Made by a program: the position numbers and the translations under genes
The notes under the pieces: generated by a model
Told to the model about the DNA's origin: nothing
Seen by the model: only the letters and a program-made list of their open reading frames with translations
Databases searched by the model: none
Shown: piece after piece, positions 43,274-53,831 of the stretch
How the letters are laid out: every line of letters starts with the position of its first letter
How positions within the stretch are numbered: the stretch's first letter is position 1
Source of the DNA: DASUPK01 sp963728875
GTDB lineage: Bacteria; Actinomycetota; Thermoleophilia; Solirubrobacterales; 70-9
Assembly: GCA_963728875.1 (NCBI GenBank)
Contig: CAVSLJ010000006.1
Span: forward strand, 1-64,000
Reading direction: 5' to 3'
Length of the DNA: 64,000 nt

Positions 43274-43367
43274 CGGCCACCAGGCCGCAGTACTTCGGAG
43301 GGGCGGCGAAGCCGCCCCGACTTATGTGGGGCGGCCGATTGTGGCCGCGACCTGATGGCGAAGCCGT
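43273..43367 (+). repeat. Structured intergenic repeat, copy C
   Basis: Third copy, occupying the whole gap between convergent genes. 5' arm GCGGCCACCAGGCCGC (43273-43288), long inner hairpin GGGGCGGC-GAA-GCCGCCCC, TTATGTGGG, 3' arm GCGGCCGATTGTGGCCGC (43331-43348), and tail ATGGCGAAGCCGT ending on the first base of the APC-gene stop codon. Confidence 0.8.
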
Positions 43368-45274
43368 CAGGCAGTAACTGGAGCAAGCCCCGCCACCTCG
43401 CGGGCCCGCTCCGGCTCGCCGACCACGATCACGCGGCACGGGCGCTCCGCGAGAACTGTCTGCAGCGTCTTGCCGTAGAGGGGCGCTCCGTTGCGGTAGC
43501 GCAGCCCCATGACCAGCGCGCTCGCCTTCAGCTCGCGGGCCTCTTCGGCGATCGAGTGCCCAGCCTGGTTTGGGCGAACACGGTGGACGTGGCCGCTGAC
43601 GCGCATGCCACCGATCAGCTTCCCCTGTTCGATCTTCGACCGCGCCTTCTCCTCCTGTTCGCGCAGCCCCGCATCGAGCGGCAGGTGGCTGGGGACGATG
43701 ACCACCGAGATCACGTGAATCGCGCGTCGCTTCTTGGAGGCCAGCTTCACCGCGGTCACCATCGTCTGCTCCGAGAACGGCTCGTCCTCCTCGAAGGCGA
43801 CCAGGACGCTCTTGTACTCGACCTCCTCGACGCCGAGCGGCTCCGGCAGGACGACCTTGTGGGTCTGCAAGGGGGAGAGGCCCTGCGAGCGGCGATAGAG
43901 CAGGTAGATCGAGATCCCGAGCGCCATCCAGATCGCGCCGATCACCAGGGTGCGCGGATTGAGCGCCATCACCACGATCCAGGCCGCGAAGGTTCCGAGG
44001 CCGCCGAACACGGCCGTCAGGGGTACGTCGAAGCCGAACGCCCGGACGTTGCCGGGCGGCTTCCACTCGCGCTCCTTGTCGGGAAAGCGCTGACGCAGCT
44101 TGATCACCGAGATGTGGGCGATCGTGAAGGAGAGCATCGCCCCGAACGAGTAGAGCGTGGCGAGCAGCTCGGTCTCGCCGGGCAGCACGGTGATGGCCGC
44201 GACCAGTGAGAAGACCAGGATCGCGATGTACGGGGTACGGAAGCGAGGGTGGATCTGGCGCAACCGCTCGGGCAGCTGGCGGTAGTGGCCCATCGAGAAG
44301 GTCAGACGGGAGACGCCGATCAGCGCGGCATTGGTCGCGATCACCAGGATCACCGCCGCCAGGACGCCGACGTAGTAGCGCATGATGTTCGTGAGGCCGG
44401 CGCCCAGGCCCAGGTTCTCGACGATTCCAAGGACCGGGTCATCGGCGAACTTCGTGCCCAGTTCGGTCGAGAAATGCCCGTTCACCTCGTGGACCGGCAT
44501 CGCCGAAAGCGCGATCAGCGGCAGCAGCGTGTAGAGCCCGAGCACCGCGAGAACGGTCAACCCCGTGCCCTTGGGAATCGTCTTGGATGCGTCCTTCGCC
44601 TCCTCGGACATGTTCGAGATCGTCTCGATCCCGGTGTACGCGATCATCCCGACCGCGATCCCGAGGAAGAAGTCACCCCAGCTCGGCGCCACACCGAGGT
44701 GGACGTTCTCGACCAGGATGCTGGGGCTGAAGACCAGCACGAGGCCGATCGCGACCAGGATGACCTGCGTGCACAGGTCGGCGATCGCCAAGATCAGGTT
44801 CAGCCGGGTGGACTCCTGGGTCCCCTTCACGTTGAGGGCGGCGAGGAACGCGATCACCGCGACCCCTCCGAAGATGTCGCCCGGCGATTCGCCCAGCCAC
44901 GGCCAGAACACGGCCAGATAGTGGGGGACGAAGAAGGCCGAGATCGCGACCGTGATGATGTAGTTGAGCATCTGCCCCCAGGCGGCGAGGAAGCTGATCA
45001 GCTCGTTGAAGGCGTGGCGCGCGAAGCTCGAGGACCCGCCCGCCTCCGGGTACATCACGGTGGCCTCGCTGTAGGTGGCCGCCGTGCACATGAAGATGAG
45101 CCCGGCGATCACGAAGGCGACAGGGGTCAGGCCGAGCGCAAAGGCGGCGGTGACCCCCAGGGCGTAGTAGATCGAGGAGCCCACGTTGCCGTAGGCGGCA
45201 GAGAAGAGCGCGCCCACGCCGTGGACGCGCGCCAGCGATTCGTCCCTGGGGATGCGTCGAGCCATTGCAGCCAT
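43367..45274 (-). CDS. APC-superfamily permease with C-terminal Usp-like domain
   Basis: 635 residues from ATG 45274 (an upstream start at 45391 would add 39 unlikely residues). About 12 membrane spans: VHGVGALFSAAYGNVGSSIYYALG, MIAYTGIETISNMSEEAKDAS, ALIGVSRLTFSMGHYRQLP. A cytosolic Usp-like domain follows (YKSVLVAFEEDEPFSEQTMV to ASALVMGLRYRNG and RPCRVIVVGEPE). Family members carry amino acids or, in the KimA branch, potassium. The gene is divergent from the kdp two-component system, with 71 bases between. The real cargo is unknown. Confidence 0.85.
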   Translation of the reverse strand: MAAMARRIPRDESLARVHGVGALFSAAYGNVGSSIYYALGVTAAFALGLTPVAFVIAGLIFMCTAATYSEATVMYPEAGGSSSFARHAFNELISFLAAWGQMLNYIITVAISAFFVPHYLAVFWPWLGESPGDIFGGVAVIAFLAALNVKGTQESTRLNLILAIADLCTQVILVAIGLVLVFSPSILVENVHLGVAPSWGDFFLGIAVGMIAYTGIETISNMSEEAKDASKTIPKGTGLTVLAVLGLYTLLPLIALSAMPVHEVNGHFSTELGTKFADDPVLGIVENLGLGAGLTNIMRYYVGVLAAVILVIATNAALIGVSRLTFSMGHYRQLPERLRQIHPRFRTPYIAILVFSLVAAITVLPGETELLATLYSFGAMLSFTIAHISVIKLRQRFPDKEREWKPPGNVRAFGFDVPLTAVFGGLGTFAAWIVVMALNPRTLVIGAIWMALGISIYLLYRRSQGLSPLQTHKVVLPEPLGVEEVEYKSVLVAFEEDEPFSEQTMVTAVKLASKKRRAIHVISVVIVPSHLPLDAGLREQEEKARSKIEQGKLIGGMRVSGHVHRVRPNQAGHSIAEEARELKASALVMGLRYRNGAPLYGKTLQTVLAERPCRVIVVGEPERAREVAGLAPVTA

Positions 45275-45345
45275 GCCGAGGATACGCCCGGCGCAGGCGC
45301 GGCCCTTGGTCGATCCCGTGGGCGCCAGCCATACTTGGAGATGAA

Positions 45346-46782
45346 ATGGAGCCGAGCACACCGCTCCTGCTGCGCGAGCCGCCTCGCTCACGGGCGCTCG
45401 GCATCTCCGTCGCCGTCGTAGCCGTCGGGCTTACCACCGTGATCGTGTACGCCCTTCGCGGGGTCGCTCCGGCGGTTTCGCTCGGTGTCGTCTACCTGCT
45501 GGCGGTGTTGCTCGTCTCCACGTTTTGGGGCCTCGGGCTCGGCCTGTTCACGGCGCTCCTTAGTGCCCTTGCCTTCAACTTCTTCCACATCCCCCCGACC
45601 GGGTACTTCACGATCGCCAAGGGGGAGAACTGGGTGGCACTCGCCGTTTTCCTGGCCACTGCGATCGTCGCGAGCTCGCTCGCCGAGGTGGCACGAGCGC
45701 GGGCCCAGGACGCCGAGGAGAGGCGTAGCGAGGCCGACCTGATGGCCGAGCTCGCTCGCATCCTGCTCGGAGGACCCAGCCTCGACCCGGCATTGCCCGT
45801 CGCTGCCGAGCGCATCGCAACGGCGCTTGGGTTGCCCTCGGCCTCGTTGGCTCGGGGCGAGATCAGCGAGCAGGCGGGTCGCATCTCACTGCCCCTGACC
45901 AGGGACGGCAGCCGGCTGGGCACGTTGGTCGTTCCCGCGGGAATTTCCCCCGAGAACCTTGCCAGGCTCGAGCAGCGCCTCGTGCCCGGGCTCGAGGCGT
46001 TGCTCGCCGCGGCGATCGACCGGGACGCGCTGTTGCGGACGACGGTGGAGACGGAGGCGCTGCGCCGCAGCGACGAGATCAAGACCGCGCTGCTGCGCAC
46101 GGTGTCCCACGACCTCCGAACGCCGATCACCGCGATTCGCGCCGCGGCGGAGGCGCTCGCGTCGCCCACCATCGACGACCAGGACCGCGACGATCTCAGA
46201 GAGGCGATCGTGGACGACTCCGACCGCCTCGCGGGGCTCATCGACAACCTGCTCGACCTCTCGCGGCTGCGGACCGGAAGCGCAGAGCCCTCCAGAGACT
46301 GGTGCTCGATCGAGGAGGTGATCGAGGCGTCGCTCGACGACCTGGAGATCGACCGGGGTCGCTTCCAGCTCTCGATCGACGAACATCTGCCCTTCATCCG
46401 GGCGGATGCTGCACAGCTCGAGCGCGTCTTCGTCAACCTGCTCTCGAACGCCGCCCGCTATTCAGCGGGCGAGCGCGTTTCAGTCCGTGCCCGCGAAGTC
46501 TCCGGCAGGGTGGTGATCAGGGTGGTGGATCGGGGCCCGGGAATCCCGGATCGCGATTTGGACCGGATCTTCGAGGCCTTCTACCAGGGTCCCGACGACC
46601 CGTCGCACACGGGCGCGGGCCTCGGGCTCGCCATCGTCAAGGGCTTCGTTGAGGCGAATGGCGGCCAGGTCTCGGTGGAGTCCCTACCAGGGCAGGGCAC
46701 GACCTTCGTCGTCGAGTTTCCCCTCGACAGCTCCGCGCTCGACGAGCCATCGGAGCCGGTCGCTCCGGTGCCGGCGCGATGA
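45346..46782 (+). CDS. kdpD: KdpD C-terminal half: membrane histidine kinase
   Basis: 478 residues, ATG preceded by TTGGAG at 5-base spacing. Four membrane spans of the DUF4118 type (ALGISVAVVAVGLTTVIVYAL, SLGVVYLLAVLLVSTFWGL, LGLFTALLSALAFNFFHIPP, WVALAVFLATAIVASSL), a GAF-like linker (about 130-240), the HisKA motif LLRTVSHDLRTPITAI with phosphoacceptor His255, and HATPase N, G1 and G2 boxes (FVNLLSNAARY, DRGPGIP, GAGLGLAIVKG). It equals the C-terminal half of KdpD. The N-terminal Walker/Usp half is a separate gene at 52659. Overlaps the regulator gene by 4 bases. Confidence 0.9.
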   Translation: MEPSTPLLLREPPRSRALGISVAVVAVGLTTVIVYALRGVAPAVSLGVVYLLAVLLVSTFWGLGLGLFTALLSALAFNFFHIPPTGYFTIAKGENWVALAVFLATAIVASSLAEVARARAQDAEERRSEADLMAELARILLGGPSLDPALPVAAERIATALGLPSASLARGEISEQAGRISLPLTRDGSRLGTLVVPAGISPENLARLEQRLVPGLEALLAAAIDRDALLRTTVETEALRRSDEIKTALLRTVSHDLRTPITAIRAAAEALASPTIDDQDRDDLREAIVDDSDRLAGLIDNLLDLSRLRTGSAEPSRDWCSIEEVIEASLDDLEIDRGRFQLSIDEHLPFIRADAAQLERVFVNLLSNAARYSAGERVSVRAREVSGRVVIRVVDRGPGIPDRDLDRIFEAFYQGPDDPSHTGAGLGLAIVKGFVEANGGQVSVESLPGQGTTFVVEFPLDSSALDEPSEPVAPVPAR

Positions 46783-47453
46783 CCCAACGCATCCTCGTCT
46801 GCGATGACGAGATGCAGATTCGTCGTGCGCTTCGGGTCGTGCTCAAGGATGTGGGATTCGAGGTGGTCGAGACCGCCGATGCCGAGGAGGCGCTCGACGC
46901 CGCCTCGGTGAAGCCTCCCGACGCCGCGATCATCGACCTGGTCCTGCCCGATGGGGACGGGATCGAGGTCTGCCGGGAGATTCGCAGCTGGAGCGAGATG
47001 CCGATCCTGGTGCTCTCCGCGATCGGGGAGGAAGAGCAGAAGGTGCGCGCGCTGGAGGCCGGCGCGGACGACTACGTCACCAAGCCGTTCGGTCCCCGCG
47101 AGCTCGTTGCACGGCTGAACGCCGCGCTTCGCCGTGCCGGCGATGCCGGCGATGAACCGGCGATCACGGTGGACGGGCTGGTGATCGATCTGGCGGGCCA
47201 CTCGGTCACCCGCGACGGTGAGGAGATTCATCTCACCCCGATCGAGTTCCGGCTGCTGGGGACGCTCGCGGGCAACCGAGGCCGCCTGATGACCCACCGT
47301 GCACTGCTTACGGAGGTCTGGGGTCCCGGCTGGGAGGAGGACACCCAGACCCTGCGAACGCACATCGCGAACCTGCGGCGGAAAATCGAGCCCCCCGACG
47401 GCCCGCGGTACATCCGCACCGATCCGGGCGTCGGATACCGCTTCGGAGGCTGA
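46779..47453 (+). CDS. kdpE: KdpE response regulator (OmpR/PhoB family)
   Basis: 224 residues. Receiver domain: LVCDDEMQIRRALRVVLKD (acidic pair), IIDLVLPDGDGIEV with phosphoacceptor Asp53, LVLSAIGEEEQKVRALEAGADDYVTKPF (Thr/Ser and Lys). C-terminal winged helix: LTPIEFRLLGTLAGNRGRLM and TLRTHIANLRRKIEPP. Sits directly after the kinase gene (ATGA overlap) and before kdpF-A-C-B, so it is expected to activate that operon under potassium limitation. The palindrome CAAGATCTTG 7 bases after its stop may be its site. Confidence 0.93.
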   Translation: MTQRILVCDDEMQIRRALRVVLKDVGFEVVETADAEEALDAASVKPPDAAIIDLVLPDGDGIEVCREIRSWSEMPILVLSAIGEEEQKVRALEAGADDYVTKPFGPRELVARLNAALRRAGDAGDEPAITVDGLVIDLAGHSVTRDGEEIHLTPIEFRLLGTLAGNRGRLMTHRALLTEVWGPGWEEDTQTLRTHIANLRRKIEPPDGPRYIRTDPGVGYRFGG

Positions 47454-47459
47454 GCTTCA

Positions 47460-47469
47460 CAAGATCTTG
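47460..47469. promoter_or_regulatory. Palindrome CAAGATCTTG in the kdp intergenic region
   Basis: A perfect 10-bp palindrome within TTCACAAGATCTTGATG, in the 73-base gap between kdpE and the small ORF before kdpF. A second CTTCAC is 47 bases on. A KdpE or promoter role is possible; no known KdpE consensus is demonstrated here. Confidence 0.35.
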
Positions 47470-47526
47470 ATGCGCCCCGCCGAAACCTAAACGGAGCCTT
47501 CACGGGGCCGGGGCAATCCTCCGGTC

Positions 47527-47607
47527 ATGGACGTGATCTCCATCGCGATCGCCCTGGTGGTGTTCGTCGCGCTCTACTTCCTGATCGACGGGCTGGACCG
47601 CGTATGA
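47527..47607 (+). CDS. 26-residue membrane microprotein before kdpF
   Basis: Too short for gene finders. ATG 47527 to TGA 47607 encodes 26 residues: Met-Asp, a single hydrophobic span (VISIAIALVVFVALYFLI) and an acidic/basic end DGLDRV. Its last base overlaps the ATG of kdpF (ATGA-type), and it has the size and charge layout of a single-span subunit. No Shine-Dalgarno is evident. It is not KdpF itself, because the next ORF fits KdpF better. Coupling makes translation plausible. Confidence 0.6.
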   Translation: MDVISIAIALVVFVALYFLIDGLDRV

Positions 47608-47693
47608 GCTTCGCCGAAGGCGCGATGCTCGTCATCTCGGTCGCGCTGTTCATCTATCTCCTCTACTCACTGCTCCGGGGCGAGAACCTGTGA
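47604..47693 (+). CDS. kdpF: KdpF small subunit
   Basis: 29 residues: MSFAEGAMLVISVALFIYLL then YSLLRGENL, the typical KdpF layout of one span ending in Y-A/S-L-L-x-x-E. It overlaps the previous microORF start/stop (ATGA) and its stop overlaps the kdpA GTG (GTGA). KdpF stabilises the KdpABC ATPase complex at the membrane. Confidence 0.85.
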   Translation: MSFAEGAMLVISVALFIYLLYSLLRGENL

Positions 47694-49448
47694 CCGTCAA
47701 CGGCTGGCTGCAGCTGGCGATCTACTTCGCCGTGCTGACGGCGCTCGTGCCCGTCCTGGGCGGCTACATGGCGCGTGTCTACCAGGGCGAGCGCCTGATG
47801 CTCGAGCGGCCGCTCGGCTGGCTCGAGCGCTTGATCTACCGCGCGATCGGGCCGTCCACGCGAACGGAGCAGGACTGGAAGAGCTACGGCAAGACCGTCG
47901 TCATCTTCAGCGCCGTCTTCTGGGTCGTGCTCTACGTGATCCTGCGCACCCAGGGCATCCACCCCTTCAACCCGGAGGGATTCAACTCCGCGCCATGGGA
48001 CGTGACCTTCAACACCACCTCCTCGTTCGTCACGAACACGAACTGGCAGTACTACGGCGGCGAGACGACGATGACCTACTTCTCGCAGATGGCCGGGCTC
48101 GCCGTCCAGAACTTCGTCTCGGCGGCCGTCGGCATGGCCGTCCTCGCCGCGGTGATCCGCGGCTTCGCCAGCCGCGGCGTCAAGGAGCTCGGCAACTTCT
48201 GGCGTGACGTCACTCGCACCCTGCTCTACATCCTCCTGCCGCTCGCCGCCGTCGGGACGCTGATCCTCGTCTCCCAGGGCGTGGTCCAGTCGCTCAGCGG
48301 CTATGTGACGATTCACGGGCTCGGCGGCCTCGACCAGACGCTGGCGATGGGCCCCGCCGCCTCGCAGATCGCGATCAAGCAGCTGGGAACCAACGGAGGC
48401 GGGTTCTTCAACCTCAACAGCTCCTTCCCGTTCGAGAACCCGACGCAGTTCTCGGGCTTCGTCGAGATGATCTTCATCCTGCTGATCCCCGCCGCGGCCA
48501 CGGCGCAGTTCGGCCGCATGGTGGGCAACCGCCGCCAGGGCTGGGCCCTGTACGCGACGATGGTGGTCTTCGCCATCAGCCTGTTCGGCGTCGCCTACGC
48601 CGCCGAGCAGAACGGATCTCCCGCCCAGCACGTCGCAGGCGAGAACACCGCCGTGGCGGATGGCACGACCGGCGGCAACCTCGAGGGCAAGGAGCAGCGC
48701 AACGGGATCACGGCCACCGCCGAATGGGCGAACTTCACGACCGACGCCTCCAACGGCTCGGTCAATGGCGCCCACGACTCCCTCACCGGCATCGGCGGCC
48801 TCGTCCCGCTCACCAACATGATGACCGGGGAGGTGATCTTCGGCGGGGTCGGCTCGTGGGCTGTACGGGATGCTCTTAACGGTTCTCCTGGCGGTGTTCA
48901 TCGCGGGCCTGATGGTCGGCAGGACGCCCGAGTATCTGGGCAAGAAGGTCGAGTCCCGGGAGATGAAGCTGGTCCTGATCGGGCTGCTGTTCACCCCGAT
49001 GGTGGCACTGATTGCAACCGGGATCGCGATCTCGAGCAAGTACGGAACGCCTTCGATCTTCAACCCGGGTCCGCAGGGCTTCTCGGAGACGCTCTACGCC
49101 TACACCTCGCAGGCGAACAACAACGGCTCCGCCTTTGCGGGCTACACGGGCTTCGTACAGCCGAACGCTCCCGGTAACGCCGGGGCCTACGGCATCAGCT
49201 TCGCCGACATCCTCGGCGGCCTCTCCATGCTGACGGCGCGCTTCGTGCCGCTGCTCTCGGCCCTGGCCGTCGCCGGCTCGCTCTCGATGAAGCGCATAGT
49301 TCCCGCCGGACCCGGCACCTTCCGGACCGACAACCCCACCTTCGTGATCCTGCTGCTCGCGGTGATCGTGATCGTCGCGGCCCTGACCTTCTTCCCCGCA
49401 CTCCTGCTCGGCCCGGTCGTCCAGGGCCTGACGAACCAGCTCTTCTGA
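47690..49448 (+). CDS. kdpA: KdpA potassium channel subunit, frameshifted by one base at 48856
   Basis: About 585 residues when repaired. GTG start overlaps kdpF. Ten spans; selectivity-filter loops include TTSSFVTNTNWQ and QLGTNGGGFFNLNSSFPFENP. At 48850-48870 the canonical GGVGSGLYGML sequence is present if one T (48856) is removed: GGCTCG-T-GGGCTGTACGGG. The downstream frame continues with VLLAVFIAGLMVGRTPEYLGKK, AYTSQANNNGSAFAGYTG and FPALLLGPVVQGLTNQLF to 49448. As written, KdpA would be truncated, so the pump would fail; a sequencing error is the simpler reading. Confidence 0.85.
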
Positions 49449-49449
49449 G

Positions 49450-50093
49450 ATGAGACGCGATCTGACAGCCTCGATCATCGCCGCGGTGGCCTTCACGCTG
49501 CTCTTCGGCGTGGCCTACCCGCTGATCGCGACGGGCGTCTCGCAGGTGCTCTTCCCGAACGGGTCGGATGGCAGCCAGGTGAAGGTCGACGGCAGGGCCG
49601 TCGGCTCCAAGCTGATCGGCCAGAGCTTCACGATCCGGCACGCGATCCCGACCGCCCAGCGCGGCAAGTTCGGCAAGAAGCAGATCAAGACGCCCGACCC
49701 GAAGTACTTCCAGCCGCGCCCTTCGGTCACGACCTACAGCGCCGACACCGCCTTCTTCAACAACCTCGGGCCGAACAACCGGGAGCTGATGCAGGAGTTC
49801 AAGGGCTACATCCGCAGGTACGTGGCGCTGGAGCGGCCCTACACCCCGGGCCTGACCCGCCGGGACATTCCCGTCGACGCGATCACCTCCTCGGCGTCAG
49901 GCGTCGACCCCGACATCTCCCAGGCCAACGCCCGGATCCAGGCTCACCGGATCTCAAAGGTGCGCGGCATCCCACTCGACCGGGTCAACCAGCTCATCGA
50001 CGAGGACACCGACGGACGCGCTCTGGGCGTCCTCGGCGAGCCCGGAGTGAACGTGCTCGAGCTCAACATCGCTCTCGACAAGGAGTCCCGGCA

Positions 50094-50097
<4 letters not shown>
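49450..50097 (+). CDS. kdpC: KdpC subunit
   Basis: 215 residues. One N-terminal span (SIIAAVAFTLLFGVAYPLIA), GSKLIGQSFT, FQPRPSVTTYSADTAFFNNLGPNNREL, and the C-terminal SGVDPDISQANARIQAHRI and VNVLELNIALD blocks are all KdpC signatures. It is usually placed after kdpB; here it precedes it. Its stop overlaps the kdpB GTG (GTGA). KdpC acts as a catalytic chaperone for ATP binding to KdpB. Confidence 0.95.
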
Positions 50098-52163
<2,066 letters not shown>

Positions 52164-52164
52164 G

Positions 52165-52662
52165 ATGGAAGACCGGCTCACGGAAATCCATCTGGTCGCC
52201 GAAAGACGGCAGCGGATTCCGCGCGCCCGCCGAGCCGGAATGCGTATCCGGCTGTGGGCCCGAGTGCGTGGGAGCGGCCTGGACCGCGCGCTGAGCGCCG
52301 GTGCGGACCCCGCTTCATCGGCCCCGCTCGCGCAGCGCTCAGCCTGGCTGACGAGCCCGCGGTCCCGGCGGAAGCTGGCCCGCGCGGTCCGCCGGCTGCT
52401 CGATCCGGTGGACGCTCGGCAAGGCGCGAGCTCCGCCGTGCGCCCGAACCGGGAGGCCTTGGAAGCCGCCCGGGTCCCGCTGACGTGGGTCGCCTCGATG
52501 TTGGAGACGGAGGAACCCGTCTACGCCCAGGGCGTCGCACGCCTGAACCTGCTGCTCACGCATGGCGGCAGCGTCCTCTACGAGCCGAAGCGGCGGACCC
52601 AGCTCGCCCAGGAGGTCGAGGGCATTCTGGATGCGCTGGAGGGACGGGAGGAAACTTGGTGA
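52165..52662 (+). CDS. Unrecognised Arg-rich protein in the kdp operon
   Basis: 165 residues, starting two bases after the kdpB stop and overlapping the next gene (GTGA). Arg/Ala/Leu-rich; RVRGSGLDRALSAGADPASS, LAQRSAWLTSPRSRRKLARA and VRRLLDPVDARQGASS suggest several amphipathic helices, followed by LYEPKRRTQLAQEVEGILDA. No domain, signal or membrane span recognised. Tight placement between kdpB and the KdpD N-half implies a role in the Kdp system, such as a scaffold or regulator. Confidence 0.7.
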   Translation: MEDRLTEIHLVAERRQRIPRARRAGMRIRLWARVRGSGLDRALSAGADPASSAPLAQRSAWLTSPRSRRKLARAVRRLLDPVDARQGASSAVRPNREALEAARVPLTWVASMLETEEPVYAQGVARLNLLLTHGGSVLYEPKRRTQLAQEVEGILDALEGREETW

Positions 52663-53831
52663 CGATGGCCGACCCGACCAGAGAGGAGCGGAGCTCCGGC
52701 CCCGCCGAAGTAGACCGTGGCAGCCTCAAGGTCTTTCTGGGCATGGCCGCCGGGGTCGGAAAGACCTACCGGATGCTGCAGGAGGGTCGCGCCGAGGCCG
52801 AATCCGGACGGGACGTCGTCATCGGCTACCTGGAGCCTCATGGACGCAAGGAGACTCTGGAGCAGGCGGAGAACCTCGAATTCGTTCCGCGCCGGCGCGT
52901 GTCGTACCGCGACACGGAGCTGGAGGAGATGGACCTGCCGGCGGTCATCGAGCGCGCGCCCGACCTGGCGCTGATCGACGAGCTGGCGCACACGAACGCG
53001 CCCGGGCTCGAGCACCAGAAGCGCTACGAGGACGTCGCGGACGTGCTCGCTTCCGGGATCGACGTCTACTCGACGGTCAACGTGCAGCACCTCGAGAGCC
53101 TCAATGACAGCGTCTGCGAGCTGACCGGGGTTCGGGTCCGGGAGACGCTGCCCGACGCGGTGCTCGCCTCGGCCGACGAGGTCGTGTTGATGGACCTGAC
53201 GCCGGAGACGCTGTTGGCTCGGCTGCGCGAGGGCAAGATCTATCCCTCCGAGCGGATCGACTCGGCGCTCAACAACTTCTTCCGGATCGAGAATCTCGCC
53301 GCCCTTCGCGAGGTTGCGCTCCGCCAGGTCGCCGAGGACGTCGAGGCGAAGCGGATGGTGCGAGAGCCCCTCGGCCAGCGTCAGGACCGGATGGCCGACA
53401 GCGCCGCGACGCAGGCCGTGGGCGAGCGGCTGCTTGCCCTGATCAAGCCGACGCCGCGAGCGCAGCGGCTGGTTCGCCGCGCCTGGCGCTCTGCCCAGCG
53501 GTTGGGAGCGGAGCTCGACCTGCTCTGGGTGAAGCGGCCCGGCCATCGGCCGAGCAAGGAGGAGCAGGATCAGCTGGACGCCATCGGCCGGCTGGCTGCG
53601 GTCCTGGGGGCGCACGTCCTGATCGAGGAGGGCGACGACGTGGCCCAGACCGTCAAGGAGGTCGCGGAGGAGAAGGGCAGCACCTACGTCCTGATCGGCA
53701 CCCCGAGCCCGAGGACCGGCCTTGATCGGTTCAGGCCGGCGCTGCCGACCCGATTGATCGAAGCGCTGCCCGGGGTCGACCTCCGCGTCGTCGCCGACAG
53801 AGCCCTGAGGGGGGAGGAGGCGGAGTCATGA
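52659..53831 (+). CDS. kdpD: KdpD N-terminal half: Walker-type sensor domain with Usp, no kinase
   Basis: 390 residues. GTG 52659 overlaps the previous stop; ATG 52665 is an alternative. FLGMAAGVGKTYRMLQEG is the KdpD Walker A, LIDELAHTNAPG the Walker B, and YEDVADVLASGIDVYSTVNVQHLESLND the family block. A Usp-like domain follows (about 240-390; RSAQRLGAELDLLWVKRP and EEKGSTYVLIGTPSPRTGL). The sequence ends there: no DUF4118 spans or kinase domain. It would need to act in trans with the kinase half encoded at 45346. Confidence 0.92.
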   Translation: MTMADPTREERSSGPAEVDRGSLKVFLGMAAGVGKTYRMLQEGRAEAESGRDVVIGYLEPHGRKETLEQAENLEFVPRRRVSYRDTELEEMDLPAVIERAPDLALIDELAHTNAPGLEHQKRYEDVADVLASGIDVYSTVNVQHLESLNDSVCELTGVRVRETLPDAVLASADEVVLMDLTPETLLARLREGKIYPSERIDSALNNFFRIENLAALREVALRQVAEDVEAKRMVREPLGQRQDRMADSAATQAVGERLLALIKPTPRAQRLVRRAWRSAQRLGAELDLLWVKRPGHRPSKEEQDQLDAIGRLAAVLGAHVLIEEGDDVAQTVKEVAEEKGSTYVLIGTPSPRTGLDRFRPALPTRLIEALPGVDLRVVADRALRGEEAES

